From NCBI GenBank assembly GCA_946480245.1, contig CAMLIZ010000001.1, forward strand, positions 15,110 to 79,109: a DNA stretch of 64,000 nt, given 5' to 3'. The notes under the pieces are model-generated. The model was not told where the DNA came from, made no database searches, and was given only the letters and a program-made list of their open reading frames with translations. The stretch comes from an uncultured Pseudomonadota bacterium. Lineage in GTDB: Bacteria; Pseudomonadota; Gammaproteobacteria; Burkholderiales; Burkholderiaceae. The position numbers and the translations under genes are program-made. The number at the start of each line of letters is the position of its first letter. The stretch's first letter is position 1. Below are positions 15,811-24,958 of the stretch, piece after piece.

Positions 15811-16837
15811 CATGCCATGGAATGAGCTCGATCGATACACCGAGGCCCAGCGCCGCTTCCTGCGCGCCTGCGCCGGGCGCGACAGCGATCCGCTCATCCC
15901 GTTCAGCGGCCCGATGACCACGCTGCGGGCCGCGGCCTGGGAGGCGCCCGGTGCAGCCGCCGAAAGCGTGCGCGTGGCCTTCGTGGACGCGGCGGGGCGC
16001 GAACACCTGGAGGTCCTGCTCGACCGCGGCGACCTGCTGGCACTCGGCGTGGGGCCGTGGATCTTCCAGTTCGCCTCGGAGGAAGTGCTGGGCGACGTGC
16101 TGGCCGCGATGCTCGCGCCGTCGCTGCAGCGCGCCACCCGCCTGCTGGGCGACGCGGTGGCGCTGCGCGCGCAGCGCGTGCGCGGCGCGCAGCCGCCCGA
16201 GGACCGGCCCTGGCCCTGCTTCATGGCCGAGTCGATGCCGCACATCGGCAGCCTGCGCCTGCGCATCTCGCCGGCGCTGGTGGAGGCCTGCGAGGCCGCG
16301 CCGATGCCGCGCCGCAGCCCCGACGGGCTGAAGCACATCCCGCTGCACTGGGCCGTGCGCCTGAGTTGCGTCGGGCTGGAGCGGCGCGACTACGACGGGC
16401 TGGCCCACGGCGACGTGGTGCGCGTGCTGCTGTCGCCGCTGCAGGACGCCGAGCTCGTCGGCCCGCTGGTGCCGCACGGCGACGCGCCGTCGCGCCCCGG
16501 GGTGCGCCCGCACCGCTGGGTCAAGGTGCACATCGACAGCGGCGGCTGGATCACGCTGACGTTCGATCAGGACATGCAACTGGAGTACGAGATGGATGAT
16601 CGCGAATCACTGGACCGTGCGATCGTGCCGGTCAACCTGACGCTGCCGGTGGCCGCGATGTCGCTGCACGAGGTCGACACCGCAGCGCCGGGCACGCTCG
16701 TCGACACCGGCGTGCACCTGCGCGACGTGGAGGTGGCGCTGTGGACCGCCGGCTATCGTTTCGCCTCCGGCAAGCTGGTGCTGATCGGTGACCACCTCGG
16801 CGTGGAGATCGTGCGCACCGAGCGGGATCTGCCATGA
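15794..16837 (+). CDS. sctQ: T3SS C-ring/sorting-platform protein SctQ (first copy)
   Basis: 347 residues. The C-terminal third shows two SpoA-type surfaces: one around HIPLHWAVRLSCVGLERRDY-(11)-VRVLLS and a last one, VNLTLPVAAMSLHEVDTAAP with LRDVEVALWTAGYRFASGKL. SctQ forms cytoplasmic pods that dock substrates and the ATPase complex. It overlaps sctU and precedes sctR by a four-base overlap. A second SctQ-like protein and a separate SpoA protein are encoded after sctV, so the division of labour is unusual. Confidence 0.75.
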   Translation: MNAAVDMPWNELDRYTEAQRRFLRACAGRDSDPLIPFSGPMTTLRAAAWEAPGAAAESVRVAFVDAAGREHLEVLLDRGDLLALGVGPWIFQFASEEVLGDVLAAMLAPSLQRATRLLGDAVALRAQRVRGAQPPEDRPWPCFMAESMPHIGSLRLRISPALVEACEAAPMPRRSPDGLKHIPLHWAVRLSCVGLERRDYDGLAHGDVVRVLLSPLQDAELVGPLVPHGDAPSRPGVRPHRWVKVHIDSGGWITLTFDQDMQLEYEMDDRESLDRAIVPVNLTLPVAAMSLHEVDTAAPGTLVDTGVHLRDVEVALWTAGYRFASGKLVLIGDHLGVEIVRTERDLP

Positions 16838-17514
16838 ACGAGCTCGCCGCCGCCTCGCCCGCCGCCGACCCGCTGGTGCTGATGACCGTGCTGATCGCGG
16901 TCGGGCTGCTGCCGTTCGTCGCACTGTCGGTCACTGCGTTCACCAAGATCGTGGTCGTGCTCGGCCTCGTGCGGCAGGCGATCGGCGTGCAGCAGATTCC
17001 GCCCAACATGGTGCTCAACGGCATCGCGATGATCCTGTCGGCCTACATCATGGCGCCCATCGCCACCGGCGCCTACGACACGCTGGCGCCCAGCTTCAGC
17101 CACTCCAAGCAGTTCGGACGCAGCTTCGGCGACGTGCCGACGATCGCCAAGGCGGTGTCCGAACCGCTGAAGCAGTTCCTGACCAAGCATTCGGACCGCA
17201 AGTACCGGCTGTTCTTCGTGGATGCCACCAAGCAGCTGTGGCCCGCCGAAGCGGCCCAGAAGGCCTCCGAGGACGACATGCTGGTGCTGATCCCCAGCTT
17301 CACGTTGAGCGAGCTCACGCAGGCCTTCCAGATCGGCTTCCTGCTGTACCTGGCGTTCATCGCGGTCGACCTCGTCGTCGGCACGGTGCTGATGGCGCTC
17401 GGCATGCAGATGGTCTCGCCCAACATCGTGTCGGTGCCGTTCAAGCTGATGCTGTTCGTCGCGGTGGACGGCTGGTCGCACCTGATCCAGGGCCTGGTGC
17501 TGACCTACCGCTGA
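16834..17514 (+). CDS. sctR: T3SS export-gate protein SctR
   Basis: 226 residues with the SctR/FliP signatures SVTAFTKIVVVLGLVRQAIG, QQIPPNMVLNGIAMILSAYI and the C-terminal IPSFTLSELTQAFQIGFLLY-(17)-LMALGM. Five copies surround SctS and SctT in the inner membrane. It ends the first operon; the last codons run into a short inverted repeat (CTGAACGCGGTTCAG) shared with the convergent CapA-like gene. Confidence 0.97.
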   Translation: MNELAAASPAADPLVLMTVLIAVGLLPFVALSVTAFTKIVVVLGLVRQAIGVQQIPPNMVLNGIAMILSAYIMAPIATGAYDTLAPSFSHSKQFGRSFGDVPTIAKAVSEPLKQFLTKHSDRKYRLFFVDATKQLWPAEAAQKASEDDMLVLIPSFTLSELTQAFQIGFLLYLAFIAVDLVVGTVLMALGMQMVSPNIVSVPFKLMLFVAVDGWSHLIQGLVLTYR

Positions 17515-17521
17515 ACGCGGT

Positions 17522-18661
17522 TCAGCCGTCGAGCGGCAGCACCGGCACCGCCAGTGCGTTGCCCACCGGCCAAGGGCGGCTGGCGTCGATGCGGCCGTTC
17601 AAGCCCTGGCTCAGGTTGCAGCGCTGCACATACGCCAACACCTCGCGCCCGGCCTGCGACCGCGGCCGCACCGCGCGCACCCGGCCATCCGGCAGCAGCC
17701 GGCAGGGCACGAAGCCGACCTGCTGCACGCGCCCGTCGCGCACGCTGGCACACGCCATCATCGTCATGCGCGCGTCGGCGTGCATCGGCAGCAGCGGCCA
17801 GCCTTCGCGTGGAAAGAGGGCGTGCTCGTAGCCGGTGAGGCGCGGCTCGTCGCATGGCAGCCGGCAGTCGAAGACGAAGTGCCCCAGCCCGTACACGATG
17901 GGTCGGCCGCGATACCACTCGATGCCGCGCAGCACGTGGTGGTGATGGCCGACGACCATGTCCACCCCGTGGTCGATGCACAGGCGCGCGGTGCGGCGCT
18001 CGTGGTCGGTCAGCAGGTAGGGGTGCAGCGTGTCACCCCAATGGAAGCTCGCCACCACGATGTCGGAGCGCGACTTCGCCTGCGCGATGTCCGCCAGCAG
18101 CGCGTCGAGATCGCGCTTGTCATGGCGGCTGCGGATGTGCGGAAACGTGCCCGGCAGGTAGTAGTCACGATGCCTCAGGTAGGTGTCGCGCGAACGCAGC
18201 GGGGCGATGCCCGGCCGCTTGGCGCGGGCCTCGTATCCGAGCGGAAAGACCGATGCATAGGCCAGGAACGAGATCGACGTGCCGGCGTTGTGCACCCGCG
18301 CCGGCGCGCGCGCGGCCTGCAGGTTGTGCCCGGCGCCGCAGGTCTTCACGCCGGCCGATTGCAGCCGCCACAGCGTGTCCAGCAGCGCGTCGTGCCCCGC
18401 ATCCACGCTGTGGTTGTTGGCCATCGACAGCACGTCGAAGCCGGCGCCGGCGATCGTGTGCAGGTTCGATTCGCGCGCGATCAGGCGCACGCCGGCGGCC
18501 TCCAGCGGCTGCGGGCGGGCCGAGAACGCGCCTTCGAGATTGCCGAACAGCACGTCGGGCGCCGCGAGCATCGCGCGCACGTCGGTGAAAGGATCGGCGT
18601 CGTCGCTGCGATCGACGAGCACGTCGCCCACGAAGCCGAGCAGGATCGAATCGGTTGCCAC
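17522..18661 (-). CDS. CapA-family metallophosphatase-like protein inside the T3SS cluster
   Basis: About 379 residues from a GTG at 18661, with family motifs ILLGFVGDVLVDR, LFGNLEGAFS, MANNHSVDAGHDALLDTLWR, ASFHWGDTL and DMVVGHHHHVLRGIEWYRGR followed by GLGHFVFD. CapA/PgsA proteins have a calcineurin-like fold and are linked to polyglutamate or capsule synthesis. No signal peptide is obvious, unlike secreted CapA, so a cytoplasmic role is possible. The open frame runs further upstream, but conserved sequence begins at the GTG. It points against the T3SS genes and splits sctR from sctV. Confidence 0.82.
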   Translation of the reverse strand: MATDSILLGFVGDVLVDRSDDADPFTDVRAMLAAPDVLFGNLEGAFSARPQPLEAAGVRLIARESNLHTIAGAGFDVLSMANNHSVDAGHDALLDTLWRLQSAGVKTCGAGHNLQAARAPARVHNAGTSISFLAYASVFPLGYEARAKRPGIAPLRSRDTYLRHRDYYLPGTFPHIRSRHDKRDLDALLADIAQAKSRSDIVVASFHWGDTLHPYLLTDHERRTARLCIDHGVDMVVGHHHHVLRGIEWYRGRPIVYGLGHFVFDCRLPCDEPRLTGYEHALFPREGWPLLPMHADARMTMMACASVRDGRVQQVGFVPCRLLPDGRVRAVRPRSQAGREVLAYVQRCNLSQGLNGRIDASRPWPVGNALAVPVLPLDG

Positions 18662-18700
18662 GCATGGACGATGGCAGTGTGCACGCGGTGGTTCCGAGCA

Positions 18701-18722
18701 GGGAATTCCCCGATGTGGACCA
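18701..18722 (+). promoter_or_regulatory. T3SS-linked 22-bp element upstream of sctV
   Basis: GGG-AAT-TCC-C-CG-A-TGTGGACCA, ending 55 bases before the sctV ATG. It lies between sctV and the divergent CapA-like gene and is oriented towards sctV. Confidence 0.7.
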
Positions 18723-18777
18723 CCCCGGGGCAGGCGCCAGCCTTCACTCCCAGATGTGACTGGAAGGAAGTGGCGCG

Positions 18778-20826
18778 ATGTTCGGAAGACTGCTTGGTAG
18801 CGGCGCGGCATGGATGCCCCTCGGGCTGATCTGCGTCATCGCGGTCATCCTGGTGCCGCTGCCCACGCCGGTGATGGACTTCCTGCTCGCGGTGTCGCTG
18901 GCGGCGAGCCTGGCGTTGCTGGTGCTGTCGATGCACGTGGAGCGCACGATGCAGCTGTCCACGTTCCCCAGCCTGCTGCTGATCACCACCTTGCTGCGGC
19001 TGGCGCTGAGCATCGCCTCCACCAAGCTGATCCTGCTGCACGCGCACGCGGGCCAGATCATCGAGACCTTCGGCAAGATCGTGGTGGGCGGCAACGTGAT
19101 CGTCGGCCTGGTGATCTTCGTGATCATCACGCTGGTGCAGTTCGTCGTCATCGCCAAGGGCGCGGAGCGCGTCGCGGAGGTGGGGGCGCGCTTCACGCTG
19201 GACGCCATGCCGGGCAAGCAGATGAGCATCGAGGCCGACCTGCGCGGCAACCTCATCACCTCCGACGATGCGCGGCACAAGCGCCAGGAGCTGGACCAGG
19301 AGAGTCAGTTCCACGGCTCGATGGACGGCGCGATGAAGTTCGTCAAGGGCGACGCGATCGCCACCCTGCTGATCGCGCTCGTCAACATCCTGGCCGGCCT
19401 GGCCATCGGCGTCGGCGTCAACGGGCTGCCGTTCTCCGACGCGCTGGCGCGCTACACCATCCTCACCGTGGGCGACGGCATGGTGGCGCAGCTGCCCTCG
19501 CTGATCACCTCCGTCTCCGCCGGCATCCTGATCACGCGCGTGTCGGGCGCGGCGGGCGTGCGCTTGAGCGAGGACATCCGGCGCCAGATCGCCGAGCAGC
19601 CTTTCGTGCTGCTGCTGATCGGTGGCGTGCTGCTCGGTGCGGCGCTGCTGCCGGACCTGCCGCACCTGCAGCTCGGCGGGCTCGGCGCGCTGCTGCTGCT
19701 GGCCGGCCTGGCAGCCCGCAACGGCAGCCGCCGCAAGGCCGCCCAGCTGGCGCATGGGCTGTCGCCGGAGGAGGCACGGCTGGCCGAGGTGATGCTCGAG
19801 TACAAGCTGCCGCAGTTCGCGCCGGCGCTGTGGGTGTCCGCGTCGCCGGGCATCGCCAAGTGGTTCAACGCGCCGTGGGCCGCGTTCGAGCTCGGCAGTG
19901 CGCGCGCGCGCCTCGTCAAGCGCTATGGGCTTCCGCTGCCGAAGATCCGGATCTTCGTGGACGACGAGCTGCAGGGCGAGCGCTACCGCGTGCATGTGTA
20001 CGACCTCGTGGTCGGTTCGGTCGACATCGTGCCCGACTGCTACGCGCACCGCGGCATGCGGCCGGTGGACGCCGAGGCCAACCGCGTGACCATTCCCTAC
20101 CTCGGTGCGGTGTCCTGGGTGCCGGCTGCGGAAGTGGCCAACCCCGACGACGCGCAGTGGTGGAACGTGTATGCACTGCTGGCGCATCACCTCGAGGCGG
20201 TGGCGCTGGCGCATGCGGAGACGCTGCTGGGGCTGGAGGAAACGCACCACCTGCTGTCGCACTTCGAGCGTGACCTGCCCGAGCTGGCCAAGGAGGCGCT
20301 CAAGGCCTCGACGCTGCCGCGCACCGCCGAAGTGCTGCGCCGGCTGGTCAGCGAGCGCGTCTCGATCCGCAACATGCGCGCCATCCTCGAGAGCCTGCTC
20401 AACTGGGCCGGCCGCGAGCGCGACACCGCGCTGCTGACCGAGCAGGTGCGCGTCGACCTCGGCGCGTCGCTGGTGCAGCGCTTCACCGACGACGAGTCGA
20501 CGATGCGGCCGGTGATCCTCGATCCGGCGTTCGAGCAGGCGCTGGTGGGTGCGGTCGAGGTGGGCCCGCGGGGGCCGGCGCTGGCGCTGCCGAAGGAGGC
20601 CTCGTCCTGGCTGCACGGCCAGCTGACGCAGGTGCTGACGAAGGAGGCGCCGGCGGGCGAGGAGGTGCCGATGGTGCTCACGCCCGACCTGCGCCGCTTC
20701 ATGGCCAAGTTCCTGGCGCCGAAGTTCCCGCAGCTGTGCGTGTTCGCGTTTCCCGAGGTGCCGGCCGGCGTGACGCTGAAGCCGCTGGCGGTCATCGGCG
20801 CGGCTTCTCCGGAGCCCGGCAAATGA
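18778..20826 (+). CDS. sctV: T3SS major export apparatus protein SctV
   Basis: 682 residues. The N-terminal half is the membrane domain with PLPTPVMDFLLAVSLAASLA, TTLLRLALSIASTKLIL and the FHIPEP-type loop (RFTLDAMPGKQMSIEADLRG). The C-terminal half is the cytoplasmic nonameric ring that binds chaperone-substrate complexes. All family hallmarks are intact. It opens the second T3SS operon and overlaps the next start by four bases. Confidence 0.97.
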   Translation: MFGRLLGSGAAWMPLGLICVIAVILVPLPTPVMDFLLAVSLAASLALLVLSMHVERTMQLSTFPSLLLITTLLRLALSIASTKLILLHAHAGQIIETFGKIVVGGNVIVGLVIFVIITLVQFVVIAKGAERVAEVGARFTLDAMPGKQMSIEADLRGNLITSDDARHKRQELDQESQFHGSMDGAMKFVKGDAIATLLIALVNILAGLAIGVGVNGLPFSDALARYTILTVGDGMVAQLPSLITSVSAGILITRVSGAAGVRLSEDIRRQIAEQPFVLLLIGGVLLGAALLPDLPHLQLGGLGALLLLAGLAARNGSRRKAAQLAHGLSPEEARLAEVMLEYKLPQFAPALWVSASPGIAKWFNAPWAAFELGSARARLVKRYGLPLPKIRIFVDDELQGERYRVHVYDLVVGSVDIVPDCYAHRGMRPVDAEANRVTIPYLGAVSWVPAAEVANPDDAQWWNVYALLAHHLEAVALAHAETLLGLEETHHLLSHFERDLPELAKEALKASTLPRTAEVLRRLVSERVSIRNMRAILESLLNWAGRERDTALLTEQVRVDLGASLVQRFTDDESTMRPVILDPAFEQALVGAVEVGPRGPALALPKEASSWLHGQLTQVLTKEAPAGEEVPMVLTPDLRRFMAKFLAPKFPQLCVFAFPEVPAGVTLKPLAVIGAASPEPGK

Positions 20827-21101
20827 GCGAGACGCCCGCCCGCGTGATCCCGGCCGCAGCGCCGGACGAGTTGCTGCAGCAGGCCTCGGTTGAGGTCACG
20901 GTGTCGTTCCCGCCCATCAAGATGACGCTGCTGGAGGCGCAGTCGCTCAAGCGCGGCAGCATCGTCGAGCTCGGGCAGCGCCTGGCGCAGGTGCCGTTGA
21001 CGGTGCACGTGACCGGCCAGCCTCTGGCCACCGGCTATCTCGTCGTCCTGGTGGAGGACAAGGCCGCCGTGCTGCTGAGCGCCACGGAAGGCGCGCCGTG
21101 A
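20823..21101 (+). CDS. Stand-alone SpoA-domain protein (SctQ C-terminal/HrcQb-like)
   Basis: 92 residues: about 24 variable residues, then a single SpoA domain (VEVTVSFPPIKMTLLEAQSL, then GSIVELGQRLAQVPLTVHVT and ATGYLVVLVEDKAAVLL). In several T3SSs a separate or internally translated SctQ C-terminus dimerises with full-length SctQ (compare HrcQb). It is fused by four-base overlaps to sctV before it and to a SctQ-like gene after it. Confidence 0.8.
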   Translation: MSETPARVIPAAAPDELLQQASVEVTVSFPPIKMTLLEAQSLKRGSIVELGQRLAQVPLTVHVTGQPLATGYLVVLVEDKAAVLLSATEGAP

Positions 21102-22114
21102 AGGCGCCGCAGGCCGGCGCGCTCGAGCGCGGCATGGTGCAGTGCAGCCGGCCGCAACTGGCGCTGCGCAACCACCTGAGCCAGCGCTACCCGCGGCTCG
21201 ACCGCCTCACCGGGCATGCCGCGCTGAGCGGCGTCACGCTCGGCGCGGGCGAGCGGGCGCTCGAGGAGGCGTGCTGGCGCCTGAGCCTCGGCGGGCCGGC
21301 AGGGCCGTTCCTGCAGATCGGCATCGTGCCCGCGGTGGCGCAGGCCCTGGGCCTGAGCGAAGCGCTGCGCCCGGCGCTGCGGCGCGCGCTGGCCGCGCAG
21401 GTGCTGGCGCCGATGCTGCCTGTGTTGCGCGGCCTGGGCGGCGGCGAGCTGGAGTTCGGCATCGACGCCAGCCCGGACTGGAGCGACACGCAGCACTGGG
21501 CCAAGTTCCACCTGTCGCTGCCGGCGATGCACCAGATGCTGCCGGCACGCGCGCCCGACCCGGTCGCGGCCGAGCTGCCTCGGCTGATCGGCGGCCGGCT
21601 TCGCGGCTCGCCGCTCGATGTGCCGGTCACGCTGTGGATCGGCTCGCGCGTGCTGCTGCCGGCACGCGACGCTGCCCGCCTGCGCCCGGGCGACGTGCTG
21701 CTGGGCGATGAGCCGGGGCCGGCCCGCGCCGGCACGCTCGACTTGTTCACGCCCGGCGCGCAGCAGCCCTTGCGCGAGGGGCGCTGCCTGGCGCGGGTGC
21801 GCCTCGAGGACGGGCGTGTCGAGCACCTGGCGCGCGCCGCGTGGATCGACGCCGGGCTGCGGCCGAGCGCACACGAACCGATGGTCGGCCTGCACGTGGT
21901 GGAGGGTGCGCTGCGCCTGCCGGCTTCGGTGTGCCGTGCGCTGACGATCGGGCAGCGCATCGAGGCCTGGCCGCAGGTGGCCTGGCACGACCAGGCCGAG
22001 CTGCGCTTGTGCGGGCGGCGTGTCGGGCACGCCAGACGCATCCGCGTCGCGGGGCGATGGGGCCACGAGGTGACTGCGCTGCGCGCCGGTTCGCAGGCGC
22101 ACGAGGAGGCGTGA
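21098..22114 (+). CDS. Second SctQ-like protein
   Basis: 338 residues starting at GTG over the previous stop. The middle (LDVPVTLWIGSRVLLPARDA and RLRPGDVLLGD) and the end (VVEGALRLPASVCRALTIGQ) have SpoA-like features, and the early part (LEFGIDASPDWSD) recalls the N-terminal region of HrcQa/YscQ. It may be the HrcQa-type partner of the adjacent 92-residue SpoA protein, while the copy at 15794-16837 is a full SctQ. The function is inferred from architecture and operon. Confidence 0.6.
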   Translation: MKAPQAGALERGMVQCSRPQLALRNHLSQRYPRLDRLTGHAALSGVTLGAGERALEEACWRLSLGGPAGPFLQIGIVPAVAQALGLSEALRPALRRALAAQVLAPMLPVLRGLGGGELEFGIDASPDWSDTQHWAKFHLSLPAMHQMLPARAPDPVAAELPRLIGGRLRGSPLDVPVTLWIGSRVLLPARDAARLRPGDVLLGDEPGPARAGTLDLFTPGAQQPLREGRCLARVRLEDGRVEHLARAAWIDAGLRPSAHEPMVGLHVVEGALRLPASVCRALTIGQRIEAWPQVAWHDQAELRLCGRRVGHARRIRVAGRWGHEVTALRAGSQAHEEA

Positions 22115-24171
22115 TGGTGATCCTGGGCATCCACGGCGACAGCGCGTTCGAGGTCGACGACAACGCGCATCACCTGCGCGGCCACGATAGTGCCGCGGTG
22201 CTGCTGGGCGACGGCGAGATCCTGGCGGCGATCGAAGAGGAGCGGCTGGCGCGCGTGAAGCACTGCAACGCCTTTCCGCGCCGCGCGATCCGCCGCTGCC
22301 TGGAAATGCAGCGCCTGTGCATCGGCGACATCGACCACATCGCGGTCAACATGGACGGCCAGACCGCGGAGCTCGCGGCCGCCGCGCGCTACCTGAACCA
22401 CCCGGCCACCACGTCGCGCGACGCGGTCGACCTGTACGGCCAGCTGTTCCGGCACGAGTTCGGGGTGGACGTGTCGCACAAGCTGCGCTTCTGCAATCAC
22501 CACGTGGCGCACGCCTGGAGCGCCTACGGGCCGTCCGGCTTCGACGACGCGCTGGTGGTGGTGTTCGATGGCGAAGGCGATCACCGCTCGGGCGGCGTGT
22601 TCACCGGCGCCAACGGGCGCCTGGTGGCGCTGCGCGACTATGGCGTGGAGCAGTCGCTCGGGCACTTCTACACCAGCGTGATCCGGCTGCTCGGCTACAA
22701 CGAGTTCGACCAGTACAAGGCGATGGGCCTGGCGCCGTATGGCGACCCGCAGGCGTATGAGGCGCTCTTCGCGGGGCTGTACCAGTTGCTCCCCGACGGC
22801 AATTTCCACCTCGCTGCGCCGGTCGCGCGCATGCGCCGCTTCGAGCAGGCGGGGCTGCTGGAGGCGGCGCGGCGCAGGGGCGAGCCGTTCAGCCAGCGCC
22901 ACAAGGACGTGGCGGCCGCGCTGCAGCAGATGCTGGAGACCGTGGTGCTGCACGTGCTCGGGCATTTCCGTACCAGCACCGGCCTGCGCAACCTCTGCCT
23001 GGCCGGCGGCGTGGCGCACAACTGCAGCGCCAATGCCAAGGTGCTCGGCAGCGGGTTGTTCGAGCGCATGTTCGTGCAGCCGGCCGCGCACGACGCCGGC
23101 GGCGCGCTGGGCGCGGCCTGGTTCGTGCAGCAGGGCGAGCGCGAGCGCCGCGTGCAGCCGCTGGCGCCGTCGCCGGCCACCCGCCTGCGCCATCTCGCGC
23201 TCGGCAGCGGCATCGGTGGCGACAGCGCGCTCGAGCGCTCGCTGACCGCCTGGGACCGTTTCGTGCGCGTCGAACGCAGCGCCGACTGCCGGCGCGAAGC
23301 CGCTGCCGCCATCGCCGAAGGCCAGGTCATCGGCTGGGTGCAGGGCCGCTCGGAATTCGGGCCGCGCGCGCTCGGCCAGCGCAGCATCCTCGCCGACCCG
23401 CGGCCTGCCTGGAACAAGCAGCGCATCAACGATCTGGTGAAGACCCGCGAGGCCTACCGGCCGTTCGCGCCGTCGGTACCGGTCGAGCGCCTGCACGACT
23501 ACTTCGAGGTGCCGCAGACCGAGGCCGACCTCTCCTTCATGACCTATGTGCTGCGCGTGCGGGAAGACCGGCGAGCGCTGCTGGGCGCCGTGACGCATGT
23601 CGACGGCACGGCGCGCGTGCAGACCGTGCTGCGCGAGCAAAGCCCGTTGTACTGGGAGCTGATCGAGGAGTTCGGGCACCTCACGCGGGTGCCGATCCTG
23701 CTCAACACCTCGTTCAACAACAACGCCGAGCCGATCGTCGACTCGGCAGACGACGCGCTCGCCTGCTTCCTGACCACCCGGCTCGACGCGCTGTGGGTCG
23801 GCAACTACCAGCTGCGCAAGCGTCACCCCACCGACGCGCTCGAAGCGCATGAATCGCTGGTGCTGTCGCTGCCGCTGAGCCGCAAGCTGGTGCGCGCCCA
23901 CAAGCTATCGGAGCGCGGCAGCGCGCAGCCGGTGTTCCGCATCGACGGCACCATGAGCCGGTTCTTCGCGCGCCCGAGCGCTGAACTGACGCCCGAGCTG
24001 TGGCGCGCGCTGCTGCATGCCGATGGCCAGCGCCCGGTGGCCGACCTGCTCGACATGGCCGGCCTGCACAGCCGCGAGGCGCGCGACCTTGCCGTCGAGC
24101 AGATCCTCGCGCTGTGGGCGCGCCGCTTCGTGCGCCTGTCGCCGCGCACAGGGGACGGTACTGCGCCATGA
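22114..24171 (+). CDS. NodU/CmcH-family O-carbamoyltransferase in the T3SS operon
   Basis: 685 residues with the family motifs HDSAAVLL, IEEERLARVKH, NHHVAHAWSAYG, VVFDGEGDHRSG, KAMGLAPYG, LAGGVAHNCSANAK and the C-terminal YrdC-like GRSEFGPRALGQRSILADPR. These are the Kae1-like and YrdC-like halves that make a carbamoyl-adenylate and transfer the carbamoyl group to a hydroxyl. About 110 extra residues follow (from HPTDALEAHESL), with a winged-helix-like pattern (WRALLHADGQRPVADLLDMA) loosely recalling PqqD-type peptide-binding domains; that resemblance is tentative. The start overlaps the SctQ-like stop and the stop overlaps the next oxygenase. The acceptor is unknown. I know of no T3SS with such an enzyme as a core operon member. 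Confidence 0.9.
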   Translation: MVILGIHGDSAFEVDDNAHHLRGHDSAAVLLGDGEILAAIEEERLARVKHCNAFPRRAIRRCLEMQRLCIGDIDHIAVNMDGQTAELAAAARYLNHPATTSRDAVDLYGQLFRHEFGVDVSHKLRFCNHHVAHAWSAYGPSGFDDALVVVFDGEGDHRSGGVFTGANGRLVALRDYGVEQSLGHFYTSVIRLLGYNEFDQYKAMGLAPYGDPQAYEALFAGLYQLLPDGNFHLAAPVARMRRFEQAGLLEAARRRGEPFSQRHKDVAAALQQMLETVVLHVLGHFRTSTGLRNLCLAGGVAHNCSANAKVLGSGLFERMFVQPAAHDAGGALGAAWFVQQGERERRVQPLAPSPATRLRHLALGSGIGGDSALERSLTAWDRFVRVERSADCRREAAAAIAEGQVIGWVQGRSEFGPRALGQRSILADPRPAWNKQRINDLVKTREAYRPFAPSVPVERLHDYFEVPQTEADLSFMTYVLRVREDRRALLGAVTHVDGTARVQTVLREQSPLYWELIEEFGHLTRVPILLNTSFNNNAEPIVDSADDALACFLTTRLDALWVGNYQLRKRHPTDALEAHESLVLSLPLSRKLVRAHKLSERGSAQPVFRIDGTMSRFFARPSAELTPELWRALLHADGQRPVADLLDMAGLHSREARDLAVEQILALWARRFVRLSPRTGDGTAP

Positions 24172-24890
24172 AGCCGGTCGCGATCCCCGAGCACACCAAC
24201 GGCCTGCCGTGCTTCCGCTATCACGTGGAAGGCCACGAGGCCCTGAGCGCCGCGCTGGTGGCCGAAGCCCATGCACAGGTGTGCAAGAACCCGCAGGGCG
24301 TGTACTACAGCAGGACGCGCGGCGAGACCGCGTGGCACAGCAACTCGTTGCCGCACGACGGCGCGCGTGCACCGCTGCTGGCGCTGATCGACGAGGTGAT
24401 CGCGCTGCGCTGGCAGGCGGTGGGATGGTCGCGCGACACGCATCCGTGGCGCGTGACGCACCTGTGGGCCAACGTGGCGCGCCCGGGTGACTTCACGCTG
24501 CGCCACCACCACCTGCAGCATGGCGGCAACCCGGTGTTCGGCGGCACCTACTACGCGCAGGTGCCCGAGCAGGGCGGCAATTTCGTCGCCTGCAGTCCGG
24601 ACGCGGGCCTGGCCTCATGGGGCGAACTGCGGCCGGACGACTATCTGCCGTTCGCGGTGCCACGCTGGTGGTCGGTGCAGCCGCAAGCCGGCGACGTGCT
24701 GCTGTTCCCGGCGTGGCTGGTGCACGCGGTGCAGGAGAACCGCGCCCGCGAGGACCGCATCGCTTGGACCTTCCTGTGCGAGATGGACGGCACCCCCGCG
24801 CTCGACCTGCAGCGCGACCGCCCGCAGTACAGCCCGCTGGCGCGCCACCCCGGCTGGCTGCAGATGGTGCCCGCGCCAAAGTCGCCCTAG
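24168..24890 (+). CDS. 2-oxoglutarate/Fe(II) oxygenase, TIGR02466-like
   Basis: 240 residues. The core ANVARPGDFTLRHHHLQHGG, GGTYYAQVPEQGGNF, then PQAGDVLLFPAWLVHAVQEN matches the putative 2OG-Fe(II) oxygenases of the TIGR02466 type. Likely iron ligands are His113/His115 and distal His186, with Arg192 or Arg197 near the 2-oxoglutarate site. The gene overlaps the carbamoyltransferase by four bases and ends the sctV operon. Its substrate is unknown; members of the family are often found beside peptide or protein modification genes. Confidence 0.8.
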   Translation: MKPVAIPEHTNGLPCFRYHVEGHEALSAALVAEAHAQVCKNPQGVYYSRTRGETAWHSNSLPHDGARAPLLALIDEVIALRWQAVGWSRDTHPWRVTHLWANVARPGDFTLRHHHLQHGGNPVFGGTYYAQVPEQGGNFVACSPDAGLASWGELRPDDYLPFAVPRWWSVQPQAGDVLLFPAWLVHAVQENRAREDRIAWTFLCEMDGTPALDLQRDRPQYSPLARHPGWLQMVPAPKSP

Positions 24891-24911
24891 GGAATTTGCG
24901 GATGTAGACCA
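24890..24911 (+). promoter_or_regulatory. T3SS-linked 22-bp element upstream of the prolyl hydroxylase gene
   Basis: GGG-AAT-TTG-C-GG-A-TGTAGACCA, the only copy with A instead of G in the second block. It starts on the stop codon of the preceding oxygenase gene and ends 47 bases before the next ATG, so this gene can be expressed on its own. Confidence 0.65.
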
Positions 24912-24958
24912 CCCACGCCTGGCGGCGAACCTGAGTGCGTGATCAGCAGCTGGAGAAC

